From Gammaproteobacteria bacterium (GTDB lineage: Bacteria > Pseudomonadota > Gammaproteobacteria > Pseudomonadales > Pseudohongiellaceae): a DNA stretch of 64,000 bases. Shown here in pieces: positions 40,279 to 51,243 of the stretch. Under the pieces are notes generated by a model. It ran no database searches. It saw only the letters and a program-made list of their open reading frames with translations, and was not told the origin of the DNA. Location: contig JAURLP010000029.1 in NCBI GenBank assembly GCA_030831165.1, positions 1 to 64,000 on the forward strand, written 5' to 3'. How positions within the stretch are numbered: the stretch's first letter is position 1; every line of letters begins with the position of its first letter. The position numbers and the translations under genes were made by a program.

Positions 40279-41097
40279 TCAGCCCTGCATTGAAACTAAA
40301 ACGTCACTGATAGATGATTTATGCTTCACTGCAATGCCATCTTCATAACGCAAATCAAAACTTTCTATGTTTTCTATTTGCCTGGCAAACAATGACTCAT
40401 ATATAGCCGCAAATCTTCGGACTCTTTCTACTGCCTGTATACTTCCAACAACAACTTTAATTTCATTACTTATTTGCATGGACCAGGCGCCACGGGAATT
40501 TAAATTCAAGCTGGTTATCCTTAAGTTTTTTGAGAATAAAAGTTGATTAAAAATTTGATACTGCTGCATGACTCTTTTTTCGAAACCTTCAGGACCAGAA
40601 AGTTTGGCTAAATTCAACTGAGACAGTATCAATGGTGGCGAAAACAATGCAGCTTCCTGATTTAATAACTGAGTTTCACCCCATCTAGCAATCGCTACTT
40701 CTTCAGTTACATTTATAATTAATGTGTTAGGCCATTTTCTACGTAAGCTTACGTTGTTTATCCAGGCGTTTTTCTCAAGTGCATGTTGAATAGCCAGCAA
40801 GTCTATAGCGACCATACTTTGATTAATAAAATCGAAAACGGCAGCCTTGATATCCTCTTCTGTAACCATATTCAGGTTGCCTTCTATAGCTACAAATTCA
40901 ATCTTCTGCTGATTAATATCATTAATCAGCGTTCTAGAATTCAAGCCAAGCAATATCAAAAATGAACATACCAGAAGCACAAGAACTATTTTTTTCAGTA
41001 ACAATAGTTGATGTGATACTGAGCTCGGAGTTTTTTCAACTCTTAAACTGGCTCCTCGGCCACGTTTATTTTTTTTGCCATTAAAAAAGCTAAACAT
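40279..41097 (-). CDS. ftsQ: Cell division protein FtsQ
   Basis: 272 aa. FtsQ links early and late divisome proteins with FtsB and FtsL. A basic N-terminus, one membrane span (about 33-52), a POTRA domain (about 62-132, starting FVAIEGNLNMVTEEDIK) and the FtsQ/DivIB beta domain can be seen. It begins one base after ddlB ends, in the operon. Confidence 0.95.
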   Translation of the reverse strand: MFSFFNGKKNKRGRGASLRVEKTPSSVSHQLLLLKKIVLVLLVCSFLILLGLNSRTLINDINQQKIEFVAIEGNLNMVTEEDIKAAVFDFINQSMVAIDLLAIQHALEKNAWINNVSLRRKWPNTLIINVTEEVAIARWGETQLLNQEAALFSPPLILSQLNLAKLSGPEGFEKRVMQQYQIFNQLLFSKNLRITSLNLNSRGAWSMQISNEIKVVVGSIQAVERVRRFAAIYESLFARQIENIESFDLRYEDGIAVKHKSSISDVLVSMQG

Positions 41098-41098
41098 C

Positions 41099-42022
41099 TT
41101 AAGATGCGCCTCGCTTTAATTTACTGCTCTCTAAAATTTCTCTGACCAACTGTTCAAAATTTATTCCTGCAACTGCTGCTGATTTGGGCATCAAACTATG
41201 ACTCATCATCCCGGGAATCGTATTAACTTCTAACAACCAGAATTTTCCTTGTTGATCTCGCATAAGATCTACTCGTCCCCAGCCCTGACAACCAACAAGT
41301 TCATAAGCATCTTTGGCTAAAGCTTTTAATTCTGCGTCATCTTTTGAATTCAGGTCGCAAGGACATAAATAAACCGTATCATCCGCTTCATACTTTGCTT
41401 CATAATCGTAAAAAATATTATTGGTACGCAGTTCAATAGCTGGCAACACCTGCTCATTTAAAATTGGCACTGTATATTCAAAACCCTCAATCCAGTGCTC
41501 AGCAAATACAGCACTATCAAACTGCAAGGCATAGGCATAAGCTTCTTCCAATTGTTGAGCATCTTCAGCTCTGCTAATCCCCAAACTTGACCCATCATTC
41601 ACCGGTTTTACAAAACATTTTCCTAACCGGTCTATTACTGATTGCCAATTTGTATCTTTTGAGAGCATCAAAAAATCAGGCGTATTTAACCCTTGAGCAA
41701 CCCATAACATTTTGCTTCGAACCTTATCCATAGCCAAAGCACATGCTAGCTGACCACTTCCTGTATAAGGGATATTCATTAAATCTAATGCAGCCTGCAC
41801 GTGACCATCTTCACCATGGCCCCCGTGCAACATAATGAATGCCCTATCGAATGTTTCATTTTTTATAGCGGCATAGAAATCATCAGCTGTATCAATTCCT
41901 ACTGCATCAACCCCCCCGGATTGCAAGGCACTAAGCACAGCATTACCACTCAAGAGTGATATTTCTCTCTCGGAAGATTGGCCTCCCATCAACACAGCCA
42001 CTTTTCCATAATCATCAGCCAT
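41099..42022 (-). CDS. ddlB: D-alanine-D-alanine ligase
   Basis: 307 aa, ATP-grasp fold. It joins two D-alanines for the peptidoglycan stem. VAVLMGGQSSEREISLLSG at the start, HGGHGEDGHVQAAL, PVNDGSSLGISRAED and the metal-binding LLEVNTIPGMMSHSLMP are intact. It lies between murC and ftsQ, the DdlB position in E. coli. Confidence 0.98.
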   Translation of the reverse strand: MADDYGKVAVLMGGQSSEREISLLSGNAVLSALQSGGVDAVGIDTADDFYAAIKNETFDRAFIMLHGGHGEDGHVQAALDLMNIPYTGSGQLACALAMDKVRSKMLWVAQGLNTPDFLMLSKDTNWQSVIDRLGKCFVKPVNDGSSLGISRAEDAQQLEEAYAYALQFDSAVFAEHWIEGFEYTVPILNEQVLPAIELRTNNIFYDYEAKYEADDTVYLCPCDLNSKDDAELKALAKDAYELVGCQGWGRVDLMRDQQGKFWLLEVNTIPGMMSHSLMPKSAAVAGINFEQLVREILESSKLKRGAS

Positions 42023-42028
42023 AAGGCA

Positions 42029-43495
42029 TTAACTCCGAACGCTCTGCAGGCCTTCCTGCGATAAACTGCTTGATATCATTCCCACATTACCGGCACCTTG
42101 GGTCATCAAAAGATCACCGTCTTCCAGCAACTCTTCCAAAAGGCGGGGGATATCTTTAGGGTCCCTTACATACACTGGATCGAGCTGACCTTTTTGTCGG
42201 ATACTGCCGCACAAACTCTTGCTGTCAGCACCTCTTATTGCTTTCTCCCCGGCTGGGTAAACTTTTAGTAAAAGCAATACATCCACACCCGAAAGCACAT
42301 CTACAAAATCTTCATATAAGTCATGTGTTCGGCTATAGCGATGAGGTTGATAAATCATGACCAGACGTTTCCCAGGCCAACCCGCTCTGACTGCTTTAAT
42401 ATTCGCTGCAACTTCAGTTGGGTGATGGCCATAGTCATCAACCAACATGACGCTACCCCTGGAAAATTTAAGTTCACCATGTATTTCGAAGCGCCTGCCA
42501 ACACCTTGAAAACTCTCCAGACCCTGCACAATATCTTTGTCTTTCAAACCTTCATCTGTTGCAATGGCAATCGCTGCAGTGGCATTCAGTATGTTGTGGA
42601 TACCAGGCATGTTTAGGGTAAGCGTTAAGTCGTCTTTATCCGGGCGGCTAACTGTAAAACTGCTATGCTGATTATGATGTGAAATTTTATGAGCTCGAAA
42701 ATCAGCCGATGCTGACAAGCCATAAGTAATTATGGGCCTGGAAATTTTTGGCATTATTTCTTTAACTACGGGATCATCTATACAGAGGACTGCCAAACCA
42801 TAAAAAGGCAAATTATGTAAAAATTCTAAAAACGTTTGTTTTAATTTTTCAAAATCACTGTCGTATGTCAGCATATGGTCATCATCTATATTAGTGACAA
42901 CTGCAACCATAGGTTGCAAATGTAAAAATGACGCATCACTTTCATCGGCTTCAGCAACCATATAATGACTGGCACCCAGTTTCGCATTACTACCGGCACT
43001 ATTAAGCAGTCCACCTATTACAAAAGTTGGATCAAGCTTGCCCTGAGCTAAGACGGAAGCCACCATGCTTGTGGTAGTTGTTTTGCCGTGAGTCCCTGCA
43101 ATAACAATGGCGTGCCGATAGCGCATGAGCTCAGCCAACATCTCAGCTCGCCTGATAATTGGAATCCTTTGCTTCATAGCAGCTTTTATTTCCGGATTGT
43201 TTTGGTCAATTGCACTGGATACCACCACAACATCAGCATCTTTGATTTGTTTTGCTTTATGGCCGATATAAATATTCATACCAAGTTTTTGTAGCCGAGT
43301 AATAGTTTTGCTTTGGGCAATATCTGAGCCACTGATCTTATAACCCTGATTTAGAAGCACCTCTGCTATTCCGCTCATCCCAGCACCACCAATACCCACA
43401 AAATAAATATTGCGGATACGGCGCATTCCTGGCATAAAACTTATCAGTTTGCTTTTGCTCTTTTGTACTTGTTGACTGGCTTTTGATCTAGGCAC
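42029..43495 (-). CDS. murC: UDP-N-acetylmuramate-L-alanine ligase
   Basis: 488 aa from GTG at 43495. It adds L-Ala to UDP-MurNAc. A perfect GGAGG (43502-43506) six bases before this GTG, an 8-bp overlap with the murG end and a length close to E. coli MurC (491) support this start over the ATG at 43537, which has no ribosome site, and over inner ATGs at 43435 and 43426. [18 protein letters not shown], the P-loop [18 protein letters not shown] and [10 protein letters not shown] are the family motifs. Confidence 0.95.
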   Translation of the reverse strand: MPRSKASQQVQKSKSKLISFMPGMRRIRNIYFVGIGGAGMSGIAEVLLNQGYKISGSDIAQSKTITRLQKLGMNIYIGHKAKQIKDADVVVVSSAIDQNNPEIKAAMKQRIPIIRRAEMLAELMRYRHAIVIAGTHGKTTTTSMVASVLAQGKLDPTFVIGGLLNSAGSNAKLGASHYMVAEADESDASFLHLQPMVAVVTNIDDDHMLTYDSDFEKLKQTFLEFLHNLPFYGLAVLCIDDPVVKEIMPKISRPIITYGLSASADFRAHKISHHNQHSSFTVSRPDKDDLTLTLNMPGIHNILNATAAIAIATDEGLKDKDIVQGLESFQGVGRRFEIHGELKFSRGSVMLVDDYGHHPTEVAANIKAVRAGWPGKRLVMIYQPHRYSRTHDLYEDFVDVLSGVDVLLLLKVYPAGEKAIRGADSKSLCGSIRQKGQLDPVYVRDPKDIPRLLEELLEDGDLLMTQGAGNVGMISSSLSQEGLQSVRS

Positions 43496-44642
43496 AACAA
43501 GCCTCCATGCAATATTTCGCGGCTCGCTGTGTTGCATCTGTTTTAGCTGCTTTTTTTGCTAACAAAGCCATTTTAAGAATTAGCTTTTTATCTTCTACAA
43601 ACTGCATAAGAACAGATGCTAATGCTGCCGTAGTGAGTTCTTTTTGCTGAATCACCCAGGCGGCACCGAGCTTTTGCATAATAATTGCATTCGCTGTCTG
43701 ATGATCATCAACCGCGAATGGGAAAGGAATAAACACTGCTGGAATACCCACAGCTGCTATTTCAGAAACCGTAGAAGCACCAGCCCGACAAATCACAATA
43801 TCAGCCCAGCAATAGGCTGCTGCCATATTTTCAATAAATGGCACAACTCGGCGATTATCATTTTCAGGAATTCCGAGCTCGGTATAGTAAGCTTTACAAG
43901 ATTGGGCATTTTGGCTGCCGCATTGATGCCAAAGCTTAATTTTATCTGCAGCGACAAATTCATTTAGCAGTTCAGGTATTAATTTATTTATTGCCGTAGC
44001 TCCACGGCTGCCACCCAATACCAATAATTTAATTCCAGTTTGATTATCTAATTCTGAAAAACGTTCCTGCGGTGATGGACAGTCCAGAATTTCCTGTCGC
44101 AATGGATTACCGACATGTATAGCCTTATCTCCGCTACATATACGCTTCAAAAATGTACTCTTGGTAATTTTTTCCTTGCGAGCAAATGCACCAGCAAAAC
44201 CTTCCATCACAATTGATGCCATTGGATATAACAACTGATTACTGAACCCGGCAATGGCATTTTGTTCATGAAGCAATAAAGGTTTCTTCAGTAGCCAAGC
44301 TGCAACACCGCCTGGACCAGTCACAAATCCACCCATCCCCAACACACAAGATGGTTTTGCTTTATGAATTTTTACTAGCGCCTGAACTATTGCTAAAACA
44401 ATCGCAAATGGTGAAAACACTTTGGTTAGTGAACTCTTTCCCCTTAGGCCTGATATAGAAATATAATGAATTGGAAAGCCTGTTTGGGGAATCAATTCAG
44501 CCTCCATGCCTTTTTTAGTTCCCAACCATTCCACTGCGACGCCAAGCGATTTTAGTTGGTGAGCAATACTTAAGGCTGGGAAAATATGCCCCCCTGTCCC
44601 TCCGGCCATGATCAAGACTTTTTTAGTATTAGCCATGTTCAT
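43488..44642 (-). CDS. murG: Lipid II synthase MurG
   Basis: 384 aa. This GT28 transferase moves GlcNAc onto lipid I at the inner face of the membrane. [19 protein letters not shown] at the start, [28 protein letters not shown] and [37 protein letters not shown] are all present. It overlaps ftsW by 4 bp upstream and murC by 8 bp downstream. Confidence 0.98.
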   Translation of the reverse strand: MNMANTKKVLIMAGGTGGHIFPALSIAHQLKSLGVAVEWLGTKKGMEAELIPQTGFPIHYISISGLRGKSSLTKVFSPFAIVLAIVQALVKIHKAKPSCVLGMGGFVTGPGGVAAWLLKKPLLLHEQNAIAGFSNQLLYPMASIVMEGFAGAFARKEKITKSTFLKRICSGDKAIHVGNPLRQEILDCPSPQERFSELDNQTGIKLLVLGGSRGATAINKLIPELLNEFVAADKIKLWHQCGSQNAQSCKAYYTELGIPENDNRRVVPFIENMAAAYCWADIVICRAGASTVSEIAAVGIPAVFIPFPFAVDDHQTANAIIMQKLGAAWVIQQKELTTAALASVLMQFVEDKKLILKMALLAKKAAKTDATQRAAKYCMEACCA

Positions 44643-45835
44643 CCGTTGATTACTCGTTTTAAATTATTTTCTTTAGCATGATTTTCAATATCGATACGCA
44701 ACAGAATAGCGACCATCACCATACAGGTAATCAGACTTGAGCCTCCTGCGCTAAGAAAAGGAAGTGTTAAACCTTTGGTCGGTAAAAGTCCGGTGTTAAC
44801 GCCCACATTAATAATCACCTGCCCCAGAAAAATAAGTGCAATACCATAAGCAAGATACGCTGGAAAAAAATCACCTTTGCGCTCATTTTTTCTGGCAATC
44901 ATCATCGCACGCCAGATAAATGCCAGAAATAAAGCAAGCACCAACAAAACTGAAATGACACCAAGTTCTTCGGCAATAATGGCTAATACGAAGTCAGTAT
45001 GAGCTTCAGGAAGAAAATATAATTTTTGTATACTATTGCCCAACCCAACACCAAACCATTCACCACGTCCAAAAGCAATCAAGGCTTGTGCTAACTGGTA
45101 ACCTGACCCAAACACCACATCTTCATTAAAAGGGTCGGACAATGCAGTAAGAAATGATTTAACTCTGGCAATACGATAGCTGGAAGATAAAATTAATCCT
45201 GCACCACCACCACCGGCAAGCAGTATTAATAAAACAAACTGGTATAATTTCACACCCGCAAGAAACATCATGCCAAACACTGACAGCATCAACACTACAA
45301 CAGCGCCAAAATCAGGTTCTTTAAGCAGCATAAAAATTGGAACTGCCACAAACAACAAAGGTGCAACAAAGCCCTTCCATGAACTACATACAAACGTACG
45401 GTATTTACTTAAATAGGCAGCAATAAATATAACCATAAAGAGCTTAGCTGGCTCTGATGCCTGCAAAGTCATAAATCCCAAATTCAACCATCGAGTACTA
45501 CCGTTTACTTCCCGGCCAACGCCAGGTACCAGCACCAAAGCCAATAAACTTATTGCTGAAAATAAAAGAAAAATATCCCACTCCTGATATAACTTAAGCG
45601 GCAACATATAAATGGCGCTTGCTGCAATGAAGCCCATGACCATAAAGACCAATTGTTTTTTAAAATAATAAAATGCATCACCATTTTCACTACTGGCAAT
45701 TTCAATTGATGCCGATGTCATCATCACCAAGCCGAAAGCCAGCAATAAACAGACACTTATTATCAAAACCCTATCACCCAAGTAGAACATTTCTCGGCTG
45801 TGATTAAAGCTATGATGCTGGGCAATAGTCGCCAT
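44639..45835 (-). CDS. ftsW: Divisome SEDS glycosyltransferase FtsW
   Basis: 398 aa with ten membrane spans. FtsW polymerises lipid II at the septum with FtsI. VLVPGVGREVNGSTRWL, LKEPDFGAVVVLM, EAHTDFVLAIIAEELG and LPFLSAGGSSLI are SEDS signatures; the catalytic Asp is in the PDFGA/TDFVLA region. It lies 2 bp from murD and overlaps murG by 4 bp. Confidence 0.98.
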   Translation of the reverse strand: MATIAQHHSFNHSREMFYLGDRVLIISVCLLLAFGLVMMTSASIEIASSENGDAFYYFKKQLVFMVMGFIAASAIYMLPLKLYQEWDIFLLFSAISLLALVLVPGVGREVNGSTRWLNLGFMTLQASEPAKLFMVIFIAAYLSKYRTFVCSSWKGFVAPLLFVAVPIFMLLKEPDFGAVVVLMLSVFGMMFLAGVKLYQFVLLILLAGGGGAGLILSSSYRIARVKSFLTALSDPFNEDVVFGSGYQLAQALIAFGRGEWFGVGLGNSIQKLYFLPEAHTDFVLAIIAEELGVISVLLVLALFLAFIWRAMMIARKNERKGDFFPAYLAYGIALIFLGQVIINVGVNTGLLPTKGLTLPFLSAGGSSLITCMVMVAILLRIDIENHAKENNLKRVING

Positions 45836-45837
45836 GA

Positions 45838-47208
45838 TTAGTGCAAAGCCTCCACTGCATCTATAAACGCTTCACCTCTTTTTTCATAGTTTTCAAACAT
45901 GTCAAAACTGGCACAGGCAGGAGAAAGCAAAACAATGTCCCCTGCGCTGGCCTGATCTGATGCAAGCTTTACTGCTTTCTGCAAAGACCCGACTTTTTTA
46001 GTACTGACAATCTGGTTCAATGCTAAGGAAATCTGATCAGCATCTTCACCGAAGACAATAAGTAATTTCCCATGCTTTTTGAGAGCAGCTCCCAAATCTG
46101 AAAAAACACCCCCCTTACCTTGCCCACCAGCAATCAAAATGACATTGTTTACTTTACCAAGCCCGCGTAATGCAGCGTCACAGGCTCCGACATTCGTCCC
46201 TTTAGAGTCGTTGTAATAACTGACTCCTGCTATATCAGCAATCCATTGACAACGATGCGGCAATCCTGAAAATTCTCGTAATGTCTGTAACATTGCTGAC
46301 ATATCCAAGCCAACTGCGTATCCAATCGCCAGTGCTGCCAAAGCATTTGATAAATTATGACGGCCGGAAAGTTTCACTTCCTTAACGGGCATTAGATTTT
46401 TTTTGTTAAAAGCCAAATAGAAGTCTCCCCGATTTTCTATTAAGCCAAACTGATTTATATCTCCCTCATCCAGACCATAGCTCCACTGTTTGACTGAAGC
46501 AGGTAATAATGGCCGACTTAATGGCTCATCACGATTCACAACTGCTTGCTTGCATGCCTGAAAAATACGATGCTTAGCTGCATGATATTCCAGCATGGAA
46601 TCGTATCGATCCATATGATCAGCGCTAATATTAAGTACACACGCTACTTCAGCTCCTAATTCACTTGTCGTTTCAAGTTGAAAACTGGAAACTTCCAGAA
46701 CATAAAGTTTTCGCATTTTTTCATTAAGCAAATCCAATACAGGCTTGCCTATATTGCCGGCAACAACTGCGTCCACACCAGACTGTTTTGCCATTTCCCC
46801 AAGCAGAGTAACCACCGTAGTTTTTGCGTTAGACCCAGTGATTGCGACTATCGGAGCAGCAATATTTTTTGCAAATATATTAATATCACCTGTTATAGGA
46901 ATATCTCGCTCAATAGCTTTTGCAAGCGATGGTTCACGTAAATCAACTCCTGGACTTACCAACAATTCTGTTGCATTTAATAATGTGCTTTCTTTAAACC
47001 GTCCCAGTTCAACTCTTACCTTTGGATAATTTTCACTAAATTCTTTTAACCCGGGTGGATTTTCCCGGCTATCGACTACTGTGAAAGCTTCATTTTTTTT
47101 GTGCAAGTAACGAGCATATGAAAGCCCGGTCTTGCCAAGACCAACGATTACCTTATTCAGTTGTTGGGCAGGTGCTTCACCCATTTTATCTTTCCTTGCG
47201 ATGTTCAC
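45838..47208 (-). CDS. murD: UDP-MurNAc-L-Ala-D-glutamate ligase
   Basis: 456 aa. It adds D-Glu to the muramyl peptide. KVIVGLGKTGLSYARYL at the start, the P-loop ITGSNAKTTVVTLL, NISADHMDRY, YYNDSKGTN and LLSPACASFDMFENYEKRGEAF are typical. It lies between mraY and ftsW. The N-terminal 14 residues before the Rossmann strand are slightly longer than in E. coli. Confidence 0.98.
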   Translation of the reverse strand: MNIARKDKMGEAPAQQLNKVIVGLGKTGLSYARYLHKKNEAFTVVDSRENPPGLKEFSENYPKVRVELGRFKESTLLNATELLVSPGVDLREPSLAKAIERDIPITGDINIFAKNIAAPIVAITGSNAKTTVVTLLGEMAKQSGVDAVVAGNIGKPVLDLLNEKMRKLYVLEVSSFQLETTSELGAEVACVLNISADHMDRYDSMLEYHAAKHRIFQACKQAVVNRDEPLSRPLLPASVKQWSYGLDEGDINQFGLIENRGDFYLAFNKKNLMPVKEVKLSGRHNLSNALAALAIGYAVGLDMSAMLQTLREFSGLPHRCQWIADIAGVSYYNDSKGTNVGACDAALRGLGKVNNVILIAGGQGKGGVFSDLGAALKKHGKLLIVFGEDADQISLALNQIVSTKKVGSLQKAVKLASDQASAGDIVLLSPACASFDMFENYEKRGEAFIDAVEALH

Positions 47209-47227
47209 TTTTTTTACTCATCGGTCC

Positions 47228-48310
47228 TTATCTTAATTTCAAAGTAGCCAGCCCAAATAACACCAAAATAATAGTAATAATCCAAAAACGGACAATCACC
47301 CTAGGTTCAGGCCAACCTTTTAATTCAAAATGATGATGCAATGGCGCCATCTTAAAAATTCGACGCCCGGTTAATTTAAAAGAAGCCACTTGCAGAATGA
47401 CGGAGAGCGTTTCCATTACAAATATGCCGCCCATAATGACCAAAACAATTTCATGTCTGGCAATAACAGCAACTGCCCCTAAAGCAGCACCTAGCGCCAA
47501 AGCCCCTACATCTCCCATAAAAATCTGCGCTGGATAAGTGTTGAACCAGAGGAAGCCAAGTCCCGCACCAGCCATAGCGCCACAAAAAACAACGAGTTCT
47601 CCAGTTCCGGAGATATAAGGAATATTTAAATAAGCAGAGAACTCGACATTACCAACCAGGTAACTAATAATTCCCAAGGCGCTTGCGACCATTACTGTCG
47701 GCAAAATGGCCAGGCCATCTAGACCATCTGTCAGATTGACAGCATTACTAAATCCAACAATAAAGAAATAGGCAATAAAAATATAAAAACCACCCAATTC
47801 AAGCACAAAATCTTTGAAAAATGGAATAATCAATTCAGTTTCTGCTGGAGTAACCGCATTCCAATAAAGTACACATGCTGCAGTAAAACCAATGATTGAT
47901 TGAAAGAAATATTTCCAGCCAGGGCTTAACCCCTTGGGATTTTTTTCAAATATTTTACGGTAATCATCTACCCAACCGATGACACCAAAGCCTACTGTTA
48001 CAAATATCACTATCCACACATAAGAGCTGCTCAAATCAGACCAGAGCAAACTACTTATAATGATACTGATAAGAATTAAAGCGCCTCCCATCGTCGGGGT
48101 TCCAGCCTTAATTAAATGAGTTTCGGGCCCATCGCTTCTTACCACCTGCCCGATTTGGTGATAATTCAAGCGCTTAATAACATATGGCCCTATCATTAAT
48201 GAAATAAGTAATGCTGTGAGCACCCCCAAAATTCCACGCACAGTTAAGTATTCGAAAACAGCGAAACCAGAATTAAACTGAGCTAGATAATTAGTTAACC
48301 AAAGTAGCAT
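47228..48310 (-). CDS. mraY: Phospho-MurNAc-pentapeptide transferase MraY
   Basis: 360 aa, ten membrane spans. It makes lipid I from UDP-MurNAc-pentapeptide and undecaprenyl phosphate. [22 protein letters not shown] (Asp pair), [13 protein letters not shown] and the [23 protein letters not shown] end are diagnostic. It lies 6 bp after murF. Confidence 0.99.
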   Translation of the reverse strand: MLLWLTNYLAQFNSGFAVFEYLTVRGILGVLTALLISLMIGPYVIKRLNYHQIGQVVRSDGPETHLIKAGTPTMGGALILISIIISSLLWSDLSSSYVWIVIFVTVGFGVIGWVDDYRKIFEKNPKGLSPGWKYFFQSIIGFTAACVLYWNAVTPAETELIIPFFKDFVLELGGFYIFIAYFFIVGFSNAVNLTDGLDGLAILPTVMVASALGIISYLVGNVEFSAYLNIPYISGTGELVVFCGAMAGAGLGFLWFNTYPAQIFMGDVGALALGAALGAVAVIARHEIVLVIMGGIFVMETLSVILQVASFKLTGRRIFKMAPLHHHFELKGWPEPRVIVRFWIITIILVLFGLATLKLR

Positions 48311-48316
48311 GAGCGC

Positions 48317-49678
48317 TTATTCCTCTTTCGCTTTTAAAAGTTGAACCAGTTTATCCATACCTGCACTACGCGATCCTTTAATTAAAACTTTTACCTGCTG
48401 ATTCAGCATAGGCTTTAGATGCTCTGCCAACTCTTCTAAATCAGAACTAATTTTTCCTTCTCCAGCAAAACCTGAAAACGCTGACTCACATAGCTCACCA
48501 ACACCAAATAAATAATTAATACTTTTGTCTTTCGCATAGCATCCAACATCGGTATGAGCTCGTTCTGCTTCAGCACCCAACTCACCCATTTCCCCCATGG
48601 CAATAATCGTCGTGCCTTCATGTTGTGCTAATACATCGATGGCCGCTTTAAATGAGCTTGGGCTGGCATTATAGGAATCGTCTATTAAAATCGAGTTATT
48701 TAAACCTGACATGAAGTTCATGCGACCATTAACTGAGCGCATTTTTTCCAGACCTTGCTCGACAGCATTTAATTCTGCTCCAGCCTGCATACTTAAAGCA
48801 GCAGCTGCTATTGCATTAGCGACATTATGTTGACCTGGCAATGGCAGTTTAATTTCTATGGAACCTTGCGGTGTGATTAAGCTGAAAGTTGAATGCATGG
48901 CACTATCAAAGTGTAATTCTCTAACTTTAAAATCTGCATTAGCTTTTCCTAGTGCGCTGATACTCACAAAATGCTTGGCCTTTAATTTTTCCATCCACTG
49001 ACTACCGTAAGCATCATCAATATTTAGCACGGCAATACCGCTATCACCCAAGCTCTTCCAAATTTCTCCTTTCGCTCTAGCCACACCATCAAGATCTCCA
49101 AAACCTTCAAGATGAGTAGGTGCAATATTGGTAATATGTGCAATATGAGGTTTTGTCAGTGTGGAGGTGTAGGCAATTTCTCCAGGAGCATTTGCCCCCA
49201 GTTCAATCACAGCAAATTCGTGCATCGCTTCAAGTTTTAACAAGGTTAAAGGCGCACCTAAATCATTATTTAAATTGCCTTGTGTTTTTAATACTTCTCC
49301 ACAAAAAGACAGTATGTTGGCTGTCATTTCCTTGACAGTTGTCTTGCCTTGACTACCCGTTAAGGCGATGACTTTTGCGTCACTTAATTCACGATTAAAA
49401 GCTCCCAGCTTCCCTAACGCAATTCGACCATCTTCAACCTGCAAGACGGGTAATGTGGTCTCAACATTTTCGCTAGTTATTGCAGCTGCTGCATTTTTTT
49501 CGGCCGCTGCACTTACAAAATTATTGCCATTAAATTTCTCCCCAGAAATCGCAACAAATAGCTCACCAGGATTTATAGTTCGGCTATCAATAGATACACC
49601 ATTAAACAATGCATCAGCACCTCGTAGCTGACCACCTGTTAATGTCTGTACCTCTTGTAAACTCATTTCCCTTATCAT
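48317..49678 (-). CDS. murF: UDP-MurNAc-tripeptide-D-Ala-D-Ala ligase
   Basis: 453 aa. It adds D-Ala-D-Ala to complete the muramyl pentapeptide. FNGVSIDSRTINPGELFVAI is the N-terminal domain mark. The P-loop is LTGSQGKTTVKEM, then VIELGANAPGEIAYT and LIDDSYNASPSSFKAAI follow. It lies between murE (12 bp away) and mraY. Confidence 0.98.
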   Translation of the reverse strand: MIREMSLQEVQTLTGGQLRGADALFNGVSIDSRTINPGELFVAISGEKFNGNNFVSAAAEKNAAAAITSENVETTLPVLQVEDGRIALGKLGAFNRELSDAKVIALTGSQGKTTVKEMTANILSFCGEVLKTQGNLNNDLGAPLTLLKLEAMHEFAVIELGANAPGEIAYTSTLTKPHIAHITNIAPTHLEGFGDLDGVARAKGEIWKSLGDSGIAVLNIDDAYGSQWMEKLKAKHFVSISALGKANADFKVRELHFDSAMHSTFSLITPQGSIEIKLPLPGQHNVANAIAAAALSMQAGAELNAVEQGLEKMRSVNGRMNFMSGLNNSILIDDSYNASPSSFKAAIDVLAQHEGTTIIAMGEMGELGAEAERAHTDVGCYAKDKSINYLFGVGELCESAFSGFAGEGKISSDLEELAEHLKPMLNQQVKVLIKGSRSAGMDKLVQLLKAKEE

Positions 49679-49689
49679 TTATCAACCTG

Positions 49690-51243
49690 TCAACTCGATT
49701 CGCTAAAACGTTTGTTTAAGCTCAACCGCGCTTGTTTCACATCACTAAACATCGTTCTTTCTGCTCCAATATCCTGGTATTCTTCGTGTCCTTTACCAGC
49801 AATTAACACCACATCACCCTCAGTTGCATGCGCTATGGCAAAATCAATCGCTTTAGCCCGATCGCTTTCCACCATTACTTTTTTTGTATCTGTAAATCCC
49901 GAAAGGATTTGCTTGATAATGTCACTTGATGCTTCTTGACGGGGATTGTCATCAGTCACAATGAGTTCATCTGCCAACTTTTCAGCTATACGCCCCATCA
50001 TTGGTCGTTTACCTTTATCACGCTCACCACCACACCCAAATACACACCAAATTTTGCCTTTGAAATGTTCATGTAGCGCATTCAAGGCATTTTCCAAAGC
50101 ATCAGGCGTATGAGCATAATCAACCACGACTGAGACAGGTTTATCACCGACAAGCTCCATTCGACCTTTGACTGGAGTAACAGCAGCGACTTTCGCTAAC
50201 ACAAGGTCAAAATTAAAATCGCTATGTGTACTTTCCAGAGCCATTACAGTAGTGAGCGCTGCCAGCAAGTTACTGACATTAAAAGAACCTAGCAGACCTG
50301 TGTCCATCACCCCTTTTCCCCAAGGGCTAACTAAATTCAACTGGAAGCCTTTGCGTTTGAATTCAATCGCTTCAGGATAAACATCTGCTTGAGAATTTTT
50401 TATGCTATAGGTGTAGCTTTTCACTTGTCTGGATAAATTATTAAGAATAGTGGCGCTGAATAAATCATCCATATTCAAAACAGCGACTGATAATTGCGAA
50501 CCAAGAAAAAGTTTTAGCTTCTCTTTGCCATAAGCCTCCATGGAATGATGGTAATCAAGATGATCCCGGGTTAAATTTGTAAACACCGCAACATTAAATT
50601 CATTGATGCAAACACGTCCCTGCTTTAAGCCATGGGAAGAAACTTCCATAACCATAGTGTCCGCATTCTGCTGTAACAATTCACTGAAAATACGCTGTAC
50701 AGCTATTGAGTCTGGAGTGGTGCCAGGAGAACCTGCTGACATGGATTTCAATTCACTATGCAAATTTTCTTTTGCATAAATACCATAACCCAAGGTTCCG
50801 CTTGCCCCACATATATGGCTTAAATTAGTAATGCTTTGCGCGATAAACTGACAGGCACTCGTTTTACCATTAGTGCCAGTTATACCTATCAAACTAAAAT
50901 TATCCGCCGGCTTGTTGAAAAACTTTGCTGCAATCGAACTGATTTGGCTCGCCAGATTTTCTACAGGAATAATTGGTACATTATTTTCAACATTAATTTT
51001 TTGCCACAACTCTCCCTTTTCAACCAGAACTGCCGCTGCACCCCTACCTATAACTTCGGATACAAAATCCCGGCCATCGAAGTTCGCTCCTTTACACGCA
51101 ATAAATAAATCTCCACTATCGATTTTTCGGCTATCCATCTCAATGCCGGTCAACACCATATTATATTTTTCCGGGATATCTACTTTAGGCTCCAGTAATA
51201 ATCCCAAAGTCATTTCCTGCGACATACTCTTCGCTGTATTCAT
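49690..51243 (-). CDS. murE: UDP-MurNAc-L-Ala-D-Glu-meso-diaminopimelate ligase
   Basis: 517 aa. The P-loop is GITGTNGKTSACQF, followed by EVSSHGLKQGRV, NLTRDHLDYHHSMEAYG and VVDYAHTPDALENAL. The DDNPRQE motif near the end is the meso-diaminopimelate recognition loop, so the wall is of the usual Gram-negative type. Its start overlaps the end of ftsI by 4 bp. Confidence 0.98.
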   Translation of the reverse strand: MNTAKSMSQEMTLGLLLEPKVDIPEKYNMVLTGIEMDSRKIDSGDLFIACKGANFDGRDFVSEVIGRGAAAVLVEKGELWQKINVENNVPIIPVENLASQISSIAAKFFNKPADNFSLIGITGTNGKTSACQFIAQSITNLSHICGASGTLGYGIYAKENLHSELKSMSAGSPGTTPDSIAVQRIFSELLQQNADTMVMEVSSHGLKQGRVCINEFNVAVFTNLTRDHLDYHHSMEAYGKEKLKLFLGSQLSVAVLNMDDLFSATILNNLSRQVKSYTYSIKNSQADVYPEAIEFKRKGFQLNLVSPWGKGVMDTGLLGSFNVSNLLAALTTVMALESTHSDFNFDLVLAKVAAVTPVKGRMELVGDKPVSVVVDYAHTPDALENALNALHEHFKGKIWCVFGCGGERDKGKRPMMGRIAEKLADELIVTDDNPRQEASSDIIKQILSGFTDTKKVMVESDRAKAIDFAIAHATEGDVVLIAGKGHEEYQDIGAERTMFSDVKQARLSLNKRFSESS

